Below, in pieces: positions 40,001-49,902 of a DNA stretch of 64,000 nt. Each line of letters starts with the position of its first letter. Position 1 is the first letter of the stretch. A program made the position numbers and the translations under genes. The notes beneath the pieces are model-generated. The model saw nothing but the letters and a program-made list of their open reading frames with translations. It was not told where the DNA came from and searched no databases. This stretch comes from Hepsetus odoe (lineage: Eukaryota > Chordata > Actinopteri > Characiformes > Hepsetidae): the NCBI GenBank assembly GCA_017165825.1, contig CM029370.1, positions 23,524,012 through 23,588,011 of the forward strand, written 5' to 3'.

Positions 40001-40236
40001 GGTGTTATTGATTTGGTGTTGACTTTTTTTCTTTAGATAATAACAAGATCATTTCTTTAAACAAAGATCTCTGACAAAGCCGAGTTCTACTTTTAGAGAT
40101 ACTATTTGCCAGTTTCATCCATGATTATTACGTTATCATTGCTTTCCGTAAACTGTAACAGAGAAATGACTGTGCTGAAGATCCCATGTGGCCCTGTTTT
40201 CATGGCAACAATGACCTGTATAGTAACAGCCAGTAG
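23227..40236 (+). CDS. mthfd1: MTHFD1-like C1-tetrahydrofolate synthase with a degenerate synthetase half (26 coding exons)
   Basis: Exons: 23227-23327, 25092-25176, 25692-25751, 25834-25887, 25990-26126, 27258-27358, 27995-28131, 28540-28651, 28742-28869, 29291-29388, 30556-30699, 30930-31057, 31364-31410, 31518-31625, 31704-31778, 32520-32612, 32825-32959, 33131-33199, 34320-34431, 34596-34735, 35013-35036, 35964-36064, 37181-37358, 37921-38028, 39128-39280, 40162-40236. All junctions are GT/AG and phases agree, giving 2703 nt and 900 residues (human MTHFD1 935). The family interconverts 10-formyl-, methenyl- and methylene-THF. The start is the first ATG in its exon. Residues 1-325 are well conserved with MTHFD1; residues 326-900 are recognisably homologous but have lost synthetase active-site motifs and one internal segment. 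Synteny with akap5, zbtb25 and zbtb1 supports MTHFD1 orthology, perhaps one of two teleost duplicates. The least certain parts are the start, the 24-nt exon and the last exon. Confidence 0.85.
23495..24255. repeat. Probable DNA-transposon-derived repeat in intron 1
   Basis: Starts near CCTCCAAATGTATTGGACAA and includes ACATTTGGGTTTGAGCTCAA and CAGTACCTGGTATTTACATC, phrases I recognise from a dispersed fish repeat of non-autonomous DNA-transposon type. Boundaries are uncertain and no coding capacity remains. Confidence 0.45.
24266..24324 (+). repeat. Internally deleted type B SINE
   Basis: The head (GGTGGCCTAGTGGTTTACAA) is joined directly to the tail (ACAATGACAAGAATGGTCAC and TTTCACTTTC), leaving out the roughly 180-bp middle seen in other copies. 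Confidence 0.7.
24555..24868 (+). mobile_element. Degenerate Tc1-like 3' fragment in intron 1
   Basis: Reads ACCTTTGGGATGAGCTGGAG (remnant of the transposase segment around the catalytic Glu) and ends near AAACTTTTGGACATGGAGTG, a typical Tc1-like right end. No open frame. Confidence 0.55.
26420..26640 (+). repeat. Divergent tRNA-derived SINE in intron 5
   Basis: A recognisable B box (GGGTTCGAGCCCC) and GACCTGAGGTACCGTCCCCA are followed by a diverged 3' part ending GTTCACCATGACAAATAG. Older or a different subfamily from the type B copies. Confidence 0.65.
32963..33017. repeat. (GT)n microsatellite at the exon 17 donor
   Basis: About 27 GT repeats begin at the fourth intronic base after exon 17 (donor GTCTGT at 32960). 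Confidence 0.95.
34257..34306. repeat. (CT)n microsatellite forming the exon 19 polypyrimidine tract
   Basis: About 25 CT repeats followed by CCCCCTTTCTCAG, the acceptor of exon 19 at 34319. Confidence 0.95.
37052..37094. repeat. (GT)n microsatellite in intron 22
   Basis: About 21 GT repeats, roughly 90 bp before the acceptor of exon 23. Confidence 0.93.
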
Positions 40237-40315
40237 CAGCACTGCATTAGGTAAGTAGCCCAGTGAAGAAGACTGGACATGATTTCATTTGCTTAAACAG
40301 TATTTAACTATTGTG

Positions 40316-40321
40316 AATAAA
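40316..40321 (+). terminator. Polyadenylation signal AATAAA of the mthfd1-like gene
   Basis: AATAAA lies 80 bp after the proposed stop at 40234-40236 and is followed by a T/G-rich stretch (TTATTTTGTGATGG). It supports the proposed terminal exon. Confidence 0.6.
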
Positions 40322-42668
40322 CTAGGTTCTCTTATTTTGTGATGGTTATAAGAATGTCAAGATAACTTAATTTATTCCTTTTATACTTGTTTTAGGTCAA
40401 TCAAATGAAATTCATTAATATTGGCTGGTAATTATGTTTGTTTGTGGTAAAAACAAAATGTTTATAAGTCAGCAACTTAAAAAAAAAAAAAATTCAACAA
40501 GTCTCAACATTGACTAAGTGTAGGATCAATTTACTTTGTGTCAATAATACATGTCTGCGCCAGTTAATGTTGCTTTCATGGTAGCTTTCGGGTAACAATC
40601 CCTGATCCAGTGCCATGAGTGCAGACCTTGGTAAACATTTAATATTTACCACCAAAGAGCCTCCATACACGGGCCATAAATACAGAGTACAAGGGAAATC
40701 TCATCAGTAGTGGCTGGGAAAACTTATCTGTCCATACACACAAAAACGTGTGTACTTTCTTTTCAGAATGAACGACAACACCACCTAGACAGAGGCTACT
40801 CTCAGAATAGACTTAGCACTTCCTCTGAAAAATGCATTTGTTGCTTCTCTGTATTTTCCAACCTGTCTGTCACAAACCCAACTGCAGCTCTGGGTGTGAG
40901 GAGTCTAAAAATACCACCATGAGTTGAAGAGCACAGTGAAGACTTTTGCTGGGGTTAGGACCTCAGATGTTACAACTGTAATGTCGTTCAGAGCCCTGTT
41001 TTAAGGACCTTAGCACACACTCTGAAGCTCATGGTGCAGGTGCATTTAGGGTGAATGGTCCCTGTGCTCAGTGTATCATTCAAAGAGGTGTTAGTTTCTT
41101 TCTTAATGTTAACGTCTTAATCTTTCTTAGTGGGTGTGTTTAGGCCTAAAATTGTAATCTCCTGTTCCTTTTAAAAGCCAGGGTCGTTACACCTGTTATA
41201 ACGGTGGATCTCCCAGGAAGAAAGCAAGAACACGTCTCTTCTGAAGGAAAGGATCTGCTCTACAACTAAGTGCAACTAACAGCAGAATCCTGACTAACCA
41301 TAAAGACGTCCATTCATCCATCTATTATTCAAAATGCCTATTCGCTTATAGAGCACACGGTGGGGAAATACAGGTCACCAGCTTGACACAGGACAGACAA
41401 ACACAATTTCAGTTACACCAAGGGAGCATCTCCAATCAACCTGACATGCATGTCTCTGGACTTTGGGAGGAAAACAGAGCACACAGAAAACATGCAAACT
41501 GCACACAGAAAGGATCCAGGCTGCCCCGGTTGGGAATGGAACTATGAACCTTCTTGCTGTGATGCAACATTGCTAACCACTGCATCGCTGTGCCGCAAAC
41601 ATAATGTCTCTTTCTTAAATATCTTGCTGATGATGGAGCTACCCTGTGTGTAAGATGGACACATTGCGCTCCAGTCTAGTGTGCTCAAATTATGATCCTG
41701 ATAATGTACCTCAGAATAACAATGAAGTTCTGTTCCATTGTGTTCAGACCAGGTTTTGCTATTGTATATTTGCTATCGTATATTTGCTACATGGATGAGA
41801 AAATGAGAAAACTAACTCTGCAAATGATGCAGCTTAACTTTCATTTTAACAGAACTTTTATTCCCATTGCACCTTTACTCTGACACTTTCTAACCAAGAT
41901 GAGAAGCGATGTCCATCTTACCTCTTGCAGCACCTGCTGCTAGATTCTTCTGCTTCACTTAGACGGAAGATAAATGCCAATTCTGTTAGAGATGCCCATG
42001 TTGGCTATCATCAGGCTGAATGATGGGGGATGAAGTAAGTCCATCCTACCTACCAGAGAAGACAACAGTAAAAAACCCATTCTGTACTCAAGCAGAAATA
42101 CAGATATTTGAGTAAAAATGTTGAAGTTCTGATTATGCTCAAGCAAAATTGAAGTCTCTGAAATCCATTTATGGCTTAAAATGAAAGAGTTCAGGCCTTT
42201 GAAGGATATTTTGTCTGGCTTGTTTCTGTGTTGAGTGTGTAGGTGAAGCCCCCACCATATTCATTTAATTTAAAGATTGAAATGTTTAAAAAAAATACTG
42301 AAAATAATGAAAATCCACATAATTCCTTCACTTTCATCTGTATCACTACTATGTGTCCCATCATGAGCATGGACCTGCCTTTTCTCATCAGTCTCAGATT
42401 ACAATCAGATAGTTTTAAATAGAGTAACCTCCTTTACTGTCCACAATCCTTGATTTTGACTGAAGTGAGAGAATCCACGTGCAAATCAGCTCTTCCAGTG
42501 TATAAATAATTAGATCAGCAAGATCAGGGCAAGCGGGTAGGAAAATCAGCTTCGCTCATCTGTTAAGAAACCCGTTTATTTGTCTTATTACATGAGTCTT
42601 TTATATTTGCAGCATTTAGCAGATTAATAGATCTGAATGAATAATAGATCTTTTATATCATTTATATC
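40322..42668. other. Intergenic sequence with one dispersed repeat
   Basis: No gene recognised between the mthfd1-like polyadenylation signal and the SINE at 42669. Contains the repeat at 41310-41598. Confidence 0.55.
41310..41598 (+). repeat. Fish interspersed repeat (AACATGCAAACT type)
   Basis: Starts CCATTCATCCATCTATTATT and includes TTTGGGAGGAAAACAGAGCA, AAACATGCAAACTGCACACA and a closing CACTGCATCGCTGTGCCGC. Better preserved than the copy at 17420. Confidence 0.7.
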
Positions 42669-42907
42669 AGGGTAGCGGTGGCCTAGTGTTTAGGGAGTTG
42701 GCCACAGGATCAGGAGACTGTGGGTTCAAACCCCTTACCAGTAGGTTGCCCTGAGGAACTCTTGAGCAAGGTACCATCCCCGTCACTTCTCCCCGGGCGC
42801 TTTCATAGCTGCACGGTGTTTGCATGGGTTAAATTCAGAAGTCCAGTTTCGTTGTGGTTCACTGTGTGCTGTGCTGTGACCTCGCAATGACAAGAATAGT
42901 CACTTTC
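42669..42907 (+). repeat. tRNA-derived SINE, type B
   Basis: Head GTGGCCTAGTGTTTAGGGAG, B box GGGTTCAAACCCC, then ACCTCGCAATGACAAGAATA and the TCACTTTC end. One of the better-preserved copies. Confidence 0.88.
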
Positions 42908-43123
42908 TAGTCTGTTGTGTGTGATCTGCACTGATAGATGCAACAAAGGGCTCCATTTAGTTAAAACTGATCTTGATGTTCTGAAGATGTGCAGTGTGAA
43001 CTAACCAGTCTGTTTTAAAAAGATAAGTAAAGTACAGATTTCTTTTTAAAATGTAAGAAGTTTTTTCAGAAAAACACTCAACTAAAGCACAGGCATCTAA
43101 AAACTTTGCTTAAGTACAAAGTG

Positions 43124-46100
43124 TTATTTCCCAGATCGGGACGGGGACCTCTCCCCTGGCCTGGGTAACGTGGTGGGCGTGACATCACCCCCCCCTCCAG
43201 AGGCGTCCTCCGGACGCCCCGTCCAGCGCGCTCCGGACCCTCGCCGTCCTGGCGGATGCTGTGGGGGTCTGCTGTGTCGAGGGGGTCGACCTCTCCGTTT
43301 GGGGGCAGGGCGGCTGGGGTGGTTACGGTGGTAGTCAAGCCGGAGTTGAGGGTCGAGTATGTCCCGGACTTTGACCCAACTGCGTTCCTCCGGCCCGTAA
43401 CCCTCCCAATCCACCAGGTATTGAAGCTCCCCTCGACGTCGTCGGGAGTCCAGGAGCGCGCGGACCTTATGGGCTTGACCTTGCGCGGTGACGATGACAG
43501 GAGGGGGTTCAGCCTCTCCCACCGGTGCGGCCAGGGGCCCCGGAACGTAGGGCCTGAGGAGGGAAACGTGGAAAACAGGGGTTAAGTGCATGTGATCGGG
43601 TAGCTTGAGACGGTAAGTGACCGGATTGACTTGGGCCTCTACTCGGAAAGGCCCAATGAACCGGGGGCTGAGTTTCTTACTAGGCAGCCTTAGCTTGAGG
43701 TCCCGAGTGGAGAGCCACACCCTGTCTCCGGCTTGGAAGTCGGGGGCCTCCCGTCGACGCCTATCGGCTTGTTGGCGGAAGCGGCGCACTGCCCGTTCGA
43801 TGTGTGTGTGGGCCTTCTCCCACACGCGCTCAGCCCCTTGGAACCAGGTGTCGATGCTCGGGACATCCGTAGGTGTGGTATCCCAGGGGCAGAGGGGTGG
43901 TTGAAACCCCAACACACATTCGAACGGGGTTATGCCTGTGGAGGAATGGCGCAAGGAATTTTGTGCGTACTCTGCCCAGTAGAGGTACTCAGCCCAGTCG
44001 TGTTGCCGGTGGTGACAGTACGCCCGGAGGAACCTAGTCAGCTCTTGAATGGTTCGCTCGGCCTGACCATTGGTTTGGGGATGGTAACCCGAGGATAACG
44101 AGACGGAGGTCCCCAGTCGCCTAAAGAAGGCCCGCCAGACTTGAGAGGTGAACTGGGGACCTCTGTCGGATAAGATGTCCTCCGGGAAACCGTAATACCG
44201 GAACACGTACTGGAACAGAGCATCAGCGACCTGTCGAGCAGACGGAAGAGCAGCAAAGGGGATGAATCTACATCCTTTTGAAAATCGGTCCACCACCACT
44301 AAGATGCACGTGTGCCCCCCGGAACGTGGGAGATCCGTGGCCAAATCGATGGCCACGTGAGTCCACGGACGGGTAGGCACCGGTAGGGGTAATAACTTAC
44401 CGGCTGGCAACTCACGAGGTGACTTAGTTTGGGCACAGGTGGAACAGGAGCGGACCAGAACCCGAACATCGGCCCTTAAGGTGGGCCACCAGTATTTTCT
44501 GCTCAGCTGTTCCCCTGTGCGACGAATGCCAGGGTGCCCTGAGGCCGGAGAAGTGTGGACCTACTTTACTAACCGGATGCGGTGGCGTTCCGGCACGAAG
44601 ATCCGATCAGGCGGGCACCCTGATGGGACGGAGGTGCCCTCAGCTTCCTGCCGGATGTCCCGTTCGATGTCCCATTGCACTGGGGCTGCCACTACCGTTG
44701 GGGTTAAGATTGGTTCTGGCTGCGACACCCTCCCTGCTGGCTCGAAGTGGCGTGAGAGAGCGTCGGCCTTGTTATTCTTAGTACCAGGGCGGTAGGTCAG
44801 GGTGAAATCGAAACGGGTAAAAAACAGAGCCCATCGAGCCTGGCGGGGGTTGAGTCGTTTTGCCAGCCGGATATATTCGAGATTGCGGTGGTCGGTGAGG
44901 ACCGTGAAGGGGTGCTTTGCGCCCTCCAGCCAGTGCCGCCACTCCTCCAGTGCGGCCTTTACCGCCAAGAGTTCCCTGTTGCCGATGTCGTAATTGACCT
45001 CCGCGGGGGTTAACCTACGGGAGAAGAAGGCACAGGGAAAAAGCCTCTCGGGTTGCCCGTGGTACTGTGACAGCACCGCCCCCAGACCCACCTCGGATGC
45101 ATCGACCTCGACCACAAACGGCCTATCTGGGTCTGGCAGCCGTAGGATAGGCGCCGAAGTGAACTTCAATTTGAGGTCTAGAAAGGCCGCTCGTGCCTCA
45201 GGCGTCCAGCCGAGGCGGGAAGGTTTTCCCTTTAGCAGGGCGGTTAAAGGGGCTGTCGTGGCACTAAAGTTTTGAATAAATCGCCTATAGAAATTGGCGA
45301 ACCCAAGAAAGCTTTGTAACTGTCTGATGGTGCGGGGCTCCGGCCAGCTGGTAACAGCCGTCACCTTTTGGTGTTCCATCTCGATTCCCTTTGGCCCGAT
45401 TCGGTAGCCCAAAAAGGAAACCTCTGTGAGATGGAACTGGCACTTCTCCGCCTTGACGTACAACCCATGCTTGAGGAGGCGGGAAAGGACCTGGCGTACC
45501 TGGGTGACATGGGAGTCGTAGTTCCTGGAATAAATCAGGATGTCGTCCATGTAGGCGACTACAAACCGACCCAACATGTCCCTCAGGACGTCGTTGATAA
45601 ACGACTGGAAGACGGAGGGGGCGTTTTTGAGGCCATACGGCATTACTCTGTACATATAATGACCTGTCGCCGTGCTAAAGGCCGTCTTCCACTCGTCGCC
45701 CTCCCGAATCCTCACCAGGTTGTACGCACTGCGGAGATCCAATTTGGTAAAAACGGTGGCCCCTCGAAGTTGCTCGAGGGCTGACGGAACTAGTGGGAGA
45801 GGGTAGCGGAATTTAACTGTGACGGCATTCAGTCCCCGAAAATCGATGCAAGGCCGGAGTCCGCCGTCCTTCTTCTGCACGAAGAAAAACCCCGCGGAGG
45901 CTGGCGATGTGGACGGTACGATGAACCCCTGTCGAAGGGCCTCTGCAATATACTCCTCCATCGCTCTCGTCTCAGGCTCGGAGAGCGGATAGATGCGAGA
46001 GCGAGGAGGAGTGGCCCCTGGCTGGAGTTCAATCGCACAGTCCCATGGCCGGTGAGGAGGGAGTTGAGTGGACCTCTTTGCACTGAACACCTCACTCATT

Positions 46101-47578
46101 AAACGGTATTCGACCGGGATAGACAATGGAATGTGAGCCAGTGGGCTCTCCACAGACGTGGAGAGGCACGGGAGTGAAGCGTTACAGTGCACAGAGCACT
46201 CCGGGGACCAGGACCTGATCTCCCCTGTTCTCCAGTCTAGGACCGGGTTGTGGGACCTCAGCCACGGGATGCCCAGTACGATTCCGTGATCTGAAAGCGG
46301 CAGTACGAACAGGGACAAGGTTTCAGTGTGCGTAGACAGCTGAACGGTGAGTGGACCGGTGACCTGTGACACCCCACCTGGGTTCAGCTGCCTCCCATCG
46401 GCTGCCCTCACGGACACGGTGTGTGATAGGGGATACAGAGGGACGTGCAGTTGGGTAGCTACCGTGGGGGAGATGAAGTTGCCAGCCGACCCAGAATCAA
46501 TCAATGCTGAAACACATAAACAGACATCAGCACAGCGTACAGATACTTGAACAGAAAATTGGTGAGCTAATTCCGGAAGCGGTTTTATTACTGTGCGTTT
46601 CTTGGCTGCCAGGGCGCAGTCCTTTCGCCCATGTCCTGGCTCGCCACAGTACAAGCAGAGCCCATTGTGGATGCGGCGTTCCCTCTCTGCCCCAGAGAGG
46701 TGAATCCGGCCCAGATCCATGGGCTCAGGGGGACTGCGGTCGTTGCGTGGACTGACGGCCGTGAACCCGGGGGGCGCTGCTGCGCGGCTTGGGCTTGGCT
46801 CCCACGTGGGCCCGGTGCTTCGGCGTTTATGCTGGTCGAGCCGAATCGCCAGGGTGAAGAGTTCATTCAGGCTTAATCCCTCGTCTCGACAGGCGAGTTC
46901 TCGCTGAATGTCCGCGTGAAGGCCGGCCCGAAACACCGCCATTAAAGCAGGGTCGCTCCAACCGCTGCCAGTCGCGGTAATGCGGAAGTCAAGGGCATAT
47001 TCCGCGACGGAGCCGGTTCCCTGCTTCATGCGCAGCAAGCGATCCCCCTGGGACTGACCGTGAGCGGGGTGATCGAAAACCGCCCGAAAAGCGGACGAAA
47101 AGCGATCGTATGTGCTCACGGTCTCGCCACCGCTTGCCCAGACCGCCGTTCCCCACTCAGCTGCGCGACCGGTAAGCCTTCCGATCGCTGCTTTTATCTT
47201 CTCTACCTCCGTTAACCAGGGAAATTGTCCAAAGTACATGTCAAACGTAACCAAAAATGCCGCACACGCACCTGGGTCACCCGCGTAGCGTTCTGGTAGA
47301 GCGATGTGGCTTACCGGCGGGGCGGACGGTTGGGCGAAAGGCGGAGGCGGAAAGGCCACGGCGGCTGCCCAGTGTCCTCGGTCCGAGATGGTTAGCCGCT
47401 CCAGTTGGTGCTGGATGTCGTCCAACCTGGAAGTCACTCGCCCAAGGATCCCCTCGTGATCTCGGATCCGCTGCCGAAGCTCCATGTCCGCCATTTCGTC
47501 CGGAAAAATTCCACCCGTTGCGCCTTGCTGCTCGAAGGTCCGTTCATCTGTCATGGTTATGCTCGAGAGGCAAGGCAC
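43124..47578 (-). pseudogene. Gypsy gag-pol polyprotein, interrupted by one stop codon
   Basis: One frame runs from 47578 (likely start ATG at 47554) to 43124, broken by a single TAG at 44561-44563. The first part (1005 codons) holds a capsid-like region, a CCHC zinc knuckle (CLYCGEPGHGRKDC, about residues 308-321), an aspartic protease (IDSGSAG, near 361), reverse transcriptase (YMDD) and RNase H (VEVDASEVGLGAVLS). After the stop, the same frame continues with an integrase core (VVDRFSKG, LSDRGPQF, GYHPQTNGQAER) and a C-terminal chromodomain (YLVDWEGYGPEERSWV). The last codons read into the remnant LTR. Such proteins copy and insert the element. Only one disabling base is seen, so the insertion is probably young. 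It may be dead, or read through at low rate. Confidence 0.88.
43138..43184 (-). repeat. Truncated 3' LTR of the Gypsy element
   Basis: Only the first 47 bases of the LTR are present, identical to 47782-47828; the sequence then changes to unrelated flank (CCAGATC and beyond). Confidence 0.85.
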
Positions 47579-47828
47579 TCACACGCAGGTCTAACTGGGA
47601 CACGTTTATTTCCAAACTATGACACAAACACAACGTTGTAACTCACGGTGCAGACAAACATTAAGGACGGTGAACGGACAACACTGGGTCGGACTGGCAG
47701 GCTATTTGTGTGTGGTAGTTCAGGTGCGGGTGATCAGTGGTGATAATTACGAGTGCTCGTGAAAGCCCGGTCAGTACTCCGGGGACGGGGACCTCTCCCC
47801 TGGCCTGGGTAACGTGGTGGGCGTGACA
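47565..47828 (-). repeat. 5' LTR of the Gypsy element
   Basis: From TGTCACGCCCACC (start at 47828) through a polyadenylation-type GGAAATAAACGTG near 47606 to roughly 47565. The inner boundary is approximate, because no clear tRNA primer-binding site was identified between it and the gag start at 47554. Confidence 0.65.
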
Positions 47829-49636
47829 TTGTGGCATCGGCGGGACTGAACTTACTGTGTCCTGAAAAGAGGGTCAGCTCACAACTCCTGGAAATTCTTA
47901 TCAGATCCTGTGAAATAATGAAATAATGAAGTAATCACTACTGTGCTCATTATCATCAACTCATTCAACTGCATTAAAATTTCAGCCTATTTTCACATAA
48001 ATGTTTTTGTTGTATTTGATGTTTTCCTGAAGGCTTCATCTGAAACTGGATTTATATTAACCAGTCTTTTACGAAGCCTCTTTGTGACCTTCTGCGAAGC
48101 CTGTACTCACAGTCGACACAACTGTATTTAATGTAAAATTGAAGTCGACCCTTTTCTGAGGAAATGTCGTCTGTGTGCTCGCGCACATTTTTAATAACTT
48201 TTGATTAATGGGCTCTCCGGACACCTAGTTGGGTGCTTATTTAATAAAACGGGCTGTTTACCCAGGCAGGCGTAGGAGCCTTGCAGAGAGAGAATAGGTT
48301 TCCTCGTTCCATCTTTCACTCTGACGTTTATTCTGAAATGTAATTTTCCTTCAGGGGAGACCGGGCACTTTTGGCTTTGGTCATCATGTAATATTTACTG
48401 AGCGATTTTACTCATTCTGTGGGATGGATTGCACTTCAATTGTAAATGAGTAATATCTCTATGCATGTAACAGCGAATATCCATTAGACATTGTAGTGAT
48501 TCAGTGTTATGTTTATTCATATCATACCAGGCTTCTTCAGTGCCAGCAGATTATGCAATATGGGCTAAAACATATAGTAACCGCAGTGTTTTCAGTGTTT
48601 CTGGTCGCACTACAGTTTTTTTCTATTTTTATTTATTATAAAATGATGCTGAAATTTCTGGGGACAGGTTCAAAGGTTATGAATGCCCAAGCAAAACTGA
48701 GTATTCTATGAAAAGTCCCCAAATCGGCCTAGGAGGTTCGTGTGCTGCCTTTCCAAAGGACAGCTCAGGGCACATCTGAGTTTTTTCTACATGCCTCTGG
48801 GATCTTGTGTCACTGAGCATTGAGCATGCAGTCAGTCTTGCAGCTCGAAATAGGACCGTGTGTAGAGGATGAAGATTTAAACTCCAATAGTATGACATTC
48901 TTAGAGCTGCAATTATTCCCACCTTTGATAAAGAGGAGGATGAATAAATGATGTGATTAATGAGCTCAATCTGACACTGACAGTAACAAATCTTACCTTA
49001 AACCGAAGAAGACAAAACCTCTTTCATTCATTCTTTAAAATACCTTTTTTTAAACTATGTGTTACAATTATTGACAACATTTAGCCCTCAGGTTTGGACT
49101 CTCTGCTTCAGGTTGCCATTATTTGTGATGGAGTTTAGGTCAGGCAACTGAGAAAGAACTGCTTCAGAAGCTTGATTCTGTGGAGACTAATCCATTTTTA
49201 CATGAATTTGAAGCCTTGTTTGTGAACATTGTCCTGCTTGAAGATTCAGACATGATCCTGTCATACCTTTTTGGCAGAAGCAGCGAGATATTCAGTGAAA
49301 ATCTCCTGTTTACTGATAGTCAGGAATACCACTTAAGTTCAGGGACGTTCAGTGGTCCAACAGCACCAACACATCAGACACAACCCACTGTTTTGAACAA
49401 TATATTCATCCTTCTTCCTGGGCCAAATTCACTTTGAGCGTGTGTTAACCTGATTTGGTCTTATGTCTCCTTAAAGCTCAAGCTATGTGAAGGAAAAGGA
49501 TTTCTTCTGCCATGCCTTCCCAAAAGTTTGATGCCAAGGAAGGGAAATTTTTGTTTTATCTTTTGTAGACTAGATGCAGTCTTCATCTGTGATCATCGGA
49601 AAAAGGTTTTCCTCTCTAACCATCACTTTTCCAAGT
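47829..49636. other. Intergenic sequence
   Basis: No gene or repeat recognised. Short frames lack known domains. Confidence 0.55.
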
Positions 49637-49889
49637 CCATCCATCCATCCATTATCTGCCGCTTGTCCCAAACGGGGTCGCGGGGGAGTGCTGGTGTCCA
49701 ACCCAGCGCACACAGGGCGAGGACGGGGGACGCACCCTGGACAAGTCGCCAGCCCATCACAGGGAGGAGCAGGACGGGGACGGCACCTAGCTCAAGGGTA
49801 CCTCAGGGTAACCCATCGGGAAGGGGTCCAAACCCCCGATCCACCGATCATGCGGCTGACGCCCTAACCACTAAGCCACCACTGCCCCA
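49637..49889 (-). repeat. tRNA-derived SINE, type A, with 13-bp target duplication
   Basis: Minus-strand copy: left end CCATCCATCCATCCATTATC (tail complement), then GCCGCTTGTCCCAAACGGGG, ending with the head complement CTAACCACTAAGCCACCACT. CACTTTTCCAAGT flanks it on both sides (49624-49636 and 49890-49902), showing LINE-type insertion. Confidence 0.92.
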
Positions 49890-49902
49890 CACTTTTCCAA
49901 GT

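Larger units (their letters stand above)
30556..40236 (+). other. mthfd1: Formyl-THF synthetase-like domain exons (11-26), active site lost
   Basis: The family P-loop PTPLGEGKS reads PTPLSEGQS (Gln396 in place of the ATP-binding Lys). The following CVRQPSQGPTFG region reads CTQKPSPRSSFG, losing Arg and Gly. GDIHAITAANN reads GDTEAVSAAAS. FANIAHGNSS reads FADNAHGSVS, and EAGFGADIG reads ETAHGADAG. About 33 residues containing the family's DRFLRKITIG motif are absent between residues 536 and 537. Structural segments such as RALKMHGGG, VVVAVNSF and GFGNFPVCIAKTHLS remain. Frame and splice sites are intact across 16 exons, so this looks like a retained pseudoenzyme domain and not neutral decay. 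Confidence 0.8.
43138..47828 (-). mobile_element. Ty3/Gypsy LTR retrotransposon with truncated 3' LTR
   Basis: Minus-strand element. A 47-bp direct repeat containing ACCTCTCCCCTGGCCTGGGT occurs at 43138-43184 and 47782-47828. On the coding strand both copies start TGTCACGCCCACC, the LTR start. A purine tract (complement of TCACCCCCCCCTCCAGAGG at 43185-43203) sits just before the 3' copy, as a polypurine tract should. The 5' LTR continues inward, with an AATAAA near 47606; the 3' LTR breaks off at 43138. Target duplications cannot be tested because that end is missing. The domain order protease, RT, RNase H, integrase, chromodomain is that of Gypsy elements of the chromovirus type. Confidence 0.88.

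Noticed and set aside
23227..40236. Assignment of the folate gene to MTHFD1L
   Set aside because: The dehydrogenase half has Tyr72, Lys76, Gln120 and Asp145 intact, which MTHFD1L lacks. Synteny with akap5-zbtb25-zbtb1 is that of MTHFD1.
43256..47641. Plus-strand ORFs across the Gypsy element
   Set aside because: Antisense shadows of the gag-pol frame.
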